Shown: positions 61,028-64,000 of the stretch, in pieces
How the letters are laid out: each line of letters starts with the position of its first letter
How positions within the stretch are numbered: the first letter of the stretch is position 1
Origin: Branchipolynoe longqiensis
Taxonomy: Eukaryota > Annelida > Polychaeta > Phyllodocida > Polynoidae
Assembly (NCBI GenBank): GCA_030323885.1
Contig: CM059193.1
Coordinates: 93,364,852 to 93,428,851, forward strand
Reading direction: 5' to 3'
Length of the DNA: 64,000 nucleotides
Notes under the pieces: model-generated
What the model was told of the DNA's origin: nothing
The model's input: only the letters and a program-made list of their open reading frames with translations
Databases searched by the model: none
Program-made: the position numbers and the translations under genes

Positions 61028-61406
61028 AACCTGCAGATCGTGTCAGGGTAGTGCGCCTCGAGCCGCGCCTCCGGAAGTGACGTGCGTGGGCGTCAGTGCG
61101 CATGCGCCAGGTGGAATAATACTACCAGTACTACTACAACTAGAGTCTGTAGTGTCTGGCGCCATAAGGACCAGCGAGGGAGGCTAGCTAGGTGCAGTCA
61201 GTCAATGCTGGTGGATCTACGCGACATAATCTCGCAAACCAGTGAGGAGAGGGTGTTTGGTGACTTGCCAGCATTATATAAAATGAGAACCAGTCAGTCC
61301 AAACTCACAGGCTCCCGGGTAGTATGGCAGTTGTTCACGTTTCAAGTAATTTTGATTCAGGACTTCTGGAAAACACAGATGAATTATATCAAAAGTAAAT
61401 AATAAG

Positions 61407-61412
61407 AATAAA
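61407..61412 (+). promoter_or_regulatory. Proximal poly(A) signal AATAAA
   Basis: AATAAA in an A-rich context 380 bp after the stop. A weak T/GT-rich run follows. Confidence 0.4.
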
Positions 61413-61773
61413 AAAGAGTGGTGTAAAGTTAATAATTTATGTGGAATAATAGTTATAAAAACATTCCCACTTTGGTAAGAGTTTTATTGATTTTTTATTC
61501 AGTGTATCCATGTATACATATTGACTTAGTCATTGTCCCTGCGTGCATTCACTCTCCCCTCATCGTGCATCAATTGTGCCCCTAGCGGCGTTCTTAATTA
61601 TTATACTAATGGTGTGGTGCTTGTTTGGTCTAGTCCCGTGTCTTCTATTGACGTTGGATGGCGGTAAGTATTTGGCTGTGGACACTGGGAGGACTGTGGA
61701 GAGTGTTGTCTACTTGGGTGTTCCATGCTGGTGACGGCATGTTTTAATTATATTCTTTACCTTCATCAATCTC

Positions 61774-61779
61774 AATAAA
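61774..61779 (+). promoter_or_regulatory. Distal poly(A) signal AATAAA
   Basis: AATAAA followed within about 25-45 bp by a GT-rich stretch (TTTTGTTTGTGTTGGTTG), the classic downstream element, so this is the better candidate for SNRNP70 3' end formation. Confidence 0.6.
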
Positions 61780-61799
61780 ATGGAATAACAACTTTGAGG

Positions 61800-61990
61800 G
61801 AATTTTGTTTGTGTTGGTTGTTTTGTAACCGGGATAATCCTTTCGGAACTTAATCATATAGCTGCTAGAATAGTGCCTCGACGCTGACGAAAGTTTACTA
61901 AATAACAACCACATGGAAAATAAATAACCGTGATCTACTATAAAAGCTGTCTTGTTTGATTGAATATTCCAAATGCGTCTTAATAGAATA
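61800..61990. other. Intergenic, left half of a direct repeat
   Basis: No gene. 61916-61996 (AATAAATAACCGTGATCTAC ... GTCTTAATAGAATATTTAAA) is repeated at 62305-62376. Confidence 0.6.
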
Positions 61991-61991
61991 T

Positions 61992-62290
61992 TTAAAGTTG
62001 CCTAGTCCGATGATTTCAAGTTTTTTTTTCTAAGACATGTATTGGGTTCATCATAATCTGTTCCTTAGTTTAAAAGACCTTTTTTTAATAGATATTTGAA
62101 GCGCAAACATTCCAAATTAAATTTGGCAAGCACACCACAACTATGGCCATAATAACGTGTTCTATTAAATTGACTCGGTTTGGCAACAAATGCTTAATAA
62201 GTGCATTACTATCTAAGTTACGTAGAATCAAATCTAGATATTTTGTTTTGGTTTTGAAAATGTTATGCTTCGTCGGATTATGCAGTTTAA
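61992..62290 (-). mobile_element. MITE-A, complete, reverse, 299 bp
   Basis: TTAAAGTTGCCTAGTCCGATG at the left and CGTCGGATTATGCAGTTTAA at the right, TTAA on both ends. Flanked by a 70-bp direct repeat of host sequence. Confidence 0.75.
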
Positions 62291-62379
62291 ATAAAGGCAA
62301 TATACTGGAAAATACATAACCATATTCTGCTGTATTGTTAGAATATTCTAAACTCGTCTTAATAGAATATTTAAACCAG

Positions 62380-63280
62380 GGCCTGTATGCAGGAGTCGGT
62401 GGTACCGGGTTTTGGTGTTACAGCCTATTACCGGGTAGCTATCGCCGACGTCGAGAACTGTGTCAAGTTGTATGCAGGAACGCGCAACACTTTGATTATA
62501 GCTACCCGTGAATTTATTTATAGATTTGGGAAATCCCTCTGCATCTGTACCCATATATTAGGCTTAAATATATTCAATGCGACCATATTTAACAGAATTA
62601 CATATGCAATAAGTGAAATTTTATCAATTTAACCCAAATTTCGACCCCTCCTTAAGGCTACCGCCGCATTGGCGGCGATATTAATAGTTATATTTTCGAA
62701 TCGACGAAGGTACAGTCAACAAACCGCCGCATCGACGTCGCTTTCCATACTGGCGGCGGTGGCTAGTGTTTCAGCATAATTAAAATTATTTGATCTGATT
62801 AAACATCTAAAAAGGTCTATATATAGCATATAGGATTACAGACTTATCATACTGCCTATGTCAAACATTAATAAGACTTGTAGCAGTTAAAGTAGCCATA
62901 TGTACTTCCAAACTAAAGGGGAAGGAATGTTGTGTATATCCATTTCAGTTGCTACTACTAAGAAACTGTATTTTACATGTACCACAGTTTCTGATATAAA
63001 CAAGGTGTAAAAATATACGGTCTTTCGGTCATGGGAGACGAGTTGGGAAAGATATCAATATCTCGGGCGACAGAGTTGGGGGATCATTGTTATGTAATAG
63101 CGAAACAATGGGTGCCCACTCGCTGTGTGACATAAGAATGCTATGTGTAAATGTTATGACGCGCAGTGACCGTGATTGTGATATGATGTCCAGATATGAA
63201 GATACTGTTACTTATTACAGAAATGTTCCCTCCATGCCTCAGGAAGTGTGCAAATGGAGTGGGAACATATATTAATGTTT
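62380..63280. other. Intergenic stretch without recognisable gene
   Basis: AT-rich, with a CCGCCGCATTGGCGGCG / ACCGCCGCATCGACG patch at 62660-62765. No exon, tRNA or named repeat seen. Confidence 0.5.
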
Positions 63281-63284
63281 ACTG

Positions 63285-63770
63285 TAACTGTATGACAACT
63301 ACTTGTTATCACGGGACTGCTGGACAAGCACACCAGCCATTCTACATACATTGTGGACACCACCTGCACTGAGGTTCAGTGAGAGGTCCCCCTCTTGGGT
63401 GCCACCCCTCCCAGGATGCAGAGGTCTCTGATTGGCTGGCTGTGTGAGCCCAGACATCTTATACTCCTTGCATTTCCTATGCAGACAGACACTCACTCTA
63501 GAAGTACTGAAAGAAGCAGTTCACCACTGAACTGTGTGCAACCATTGGACTCAGGTTCAATGGGCTGTAAGCACTGATTTTGATGCAAGCAAGAACCATG
63601 TGGGTCTGTGTCGCAGGTTGTAAGTGAGTCAGGGTGGCAGGTCACTAGTAGGTGAACAAGAGTTGTAGCAATAAAGCTCAACCTTATCACTGTCAATCTT
63701 GCTTGACTTGTCTTCCCTTTCTTCCTTATGAGTTGTTTTGAGTAGTTTATAGGTGGAGACTGGCAGACAG
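63285..63770 (+). mobile_element. Possible LTR
   Basis: Candidate start TGTAACTGTATGACAACTAC, TATA-like TTATACTCC at 63459, AATAAAGCTCAACC at 63670, and a TGGAGACTGGCAG stretch just after 63755 that could be a tRNA primer site. No second LTR or gag/pol is in the window, so this rests on layout alone. Confidence 0.3.
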
Positions 63771-63781
63771 TTGCCAGGATC

Positions 63782-63853
63782 CGCCCGAATAGTAGTGAGT
63801 ACGAAGAGTTGTTGAGACGCCCGAATAGTAGTGAGTACGAAGAGTTGTTGAGA
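63782..63853. repeat. 36-bp tandem duplication
   Basis: CGCCCGAATAGTAGTGAGTA CGAAGAGTTGTTGAGA twice in a row, exact. Confidence 0.95.
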
Positions 63854-64000
63854 CGGCCATCGACAACCTTTTTCAAAGGGCTTTTCCCCTCCATCTTGAA
63901 ACCAGCCATGTCTCCACTTTGATCACTCCAAAATATTGTTCCATCCCACAGTCCCTGACAAGGATACACAACAGGGGGCTGGAAAAGTAGTACGCTTTGT
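63854..64000. other. Window end, nothing recognised
   Basis: A 158-codon open frame on the minus strand (63493-63969) crosses the duplication above and has no recognisable domain. Confidence 0.4.

Larger units (their letters stand above)
58413..60814 (+). other. SNRNP70 last intron, 2.4 kb
   Basis: Carries two TTAA-type MITE copies, one full SINE-1 and a roughly 125-bp degenerate tandem array just before the last exon. 59215-59940 shows no gene or recognised repeat. Confidence 0.85.
61028..61795 (+). other. SNRNP70: SNRNP70 3' UTR (approximate)
   Basis: Sequence after the stop up to the second polyadenylation signal. No repeat element is recognised in it, unlike almost every intron, which is consistent with a transcribed and constrained UTR. 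The true cleavage site cannot be read from sequence. Confidence 0.6.

Noticed and set aside
60662..61187. Open frames overlapping the last exon in other frames
   Set aside because: Shadows of exon I; the SNRNP70 frame joins the upstream exon in phase and ends in a proper stop.

Overview
Organism and overall content: this is nuclear genomic DNA from an intron-rich metazoan, most likely an aquatic invertebrate. The evidence is one spliced gene with GT-AG introns of 343 bp to 29.5 kb, tRNA-headed SINEs, 5'-truncated non-LTR retrotransposons, many short terminal-inverted-repeat elements (MITEs) and micro- and minisatellites. I cannot name the phylum from sequence alone. There is no prokaryotic, plasmid or CRISPR content. 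The gene: nine exons on the + strand (6081 to 61027) encode the U1 snRNP 70 kDa protein (SNRNP70, U1-70K), from inside the N-terminal U1-binding region to the stop codon. The joined exons total 1041 nt, exactly 347 codons including the stop. All exon phases agree and there is no internal stop, so this is an intact gene and not a processed pseudogene. The first exon or exons (about 70 residues by comparison with vertebrate U1-70K) lie upstream of the window. Its 3' UTR runs to about 61.8 kb. Layout: 1-6080 is the end of an upstream intron with a 78-bp tandem array at 3.96-5.35 kb. 6081-6135 is the first exon seen. 6136-35669 is a 29.5-kb intron full of SINE, MITE and LINE copies, with a CpG-rich patch and a long polypyrimidine tract at 22.1-23.15 kb. 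35670-39867 holds three exons covering the start and middle of the RRM, with a 34-bp minisatellite of about 50 copies ending 33 bp before an exon. 39868-50624 is a 10.8-kb intron with an E-box-bearing repeat, a CTCF-like motif cluster and a 29-bp array. 50625-52127 holds the last RRM exon and a Gly-rich exon, separated by a 46-48-bp array. 52128-57494 is an intron with nested MITE/SINE copies, a G-rich/C-rich inverted minisatellite and LINE reverse-transcriptase remnants. 57495-58412 holds two Arg/Ser-rich exons. 60815-61027 is the acidic, Gln-ending last exon. 61.8-64.0 kb is downstream intergenic sequence with a MITE and a possible LTR. How it works together: apart from SNRNP70 I see no convincing host gene. 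The rest is repeat biology, much of it nested (SINE in SINE, MITE in SINE, LINE in SINE, SINE in MITE), which gives a relative insertion chronology. The main interest is how close mobile elements and minisatellites sit to splice sites of a gene that itself encodes a splice-site recognition factor. No complete novel multi-gene system was found.
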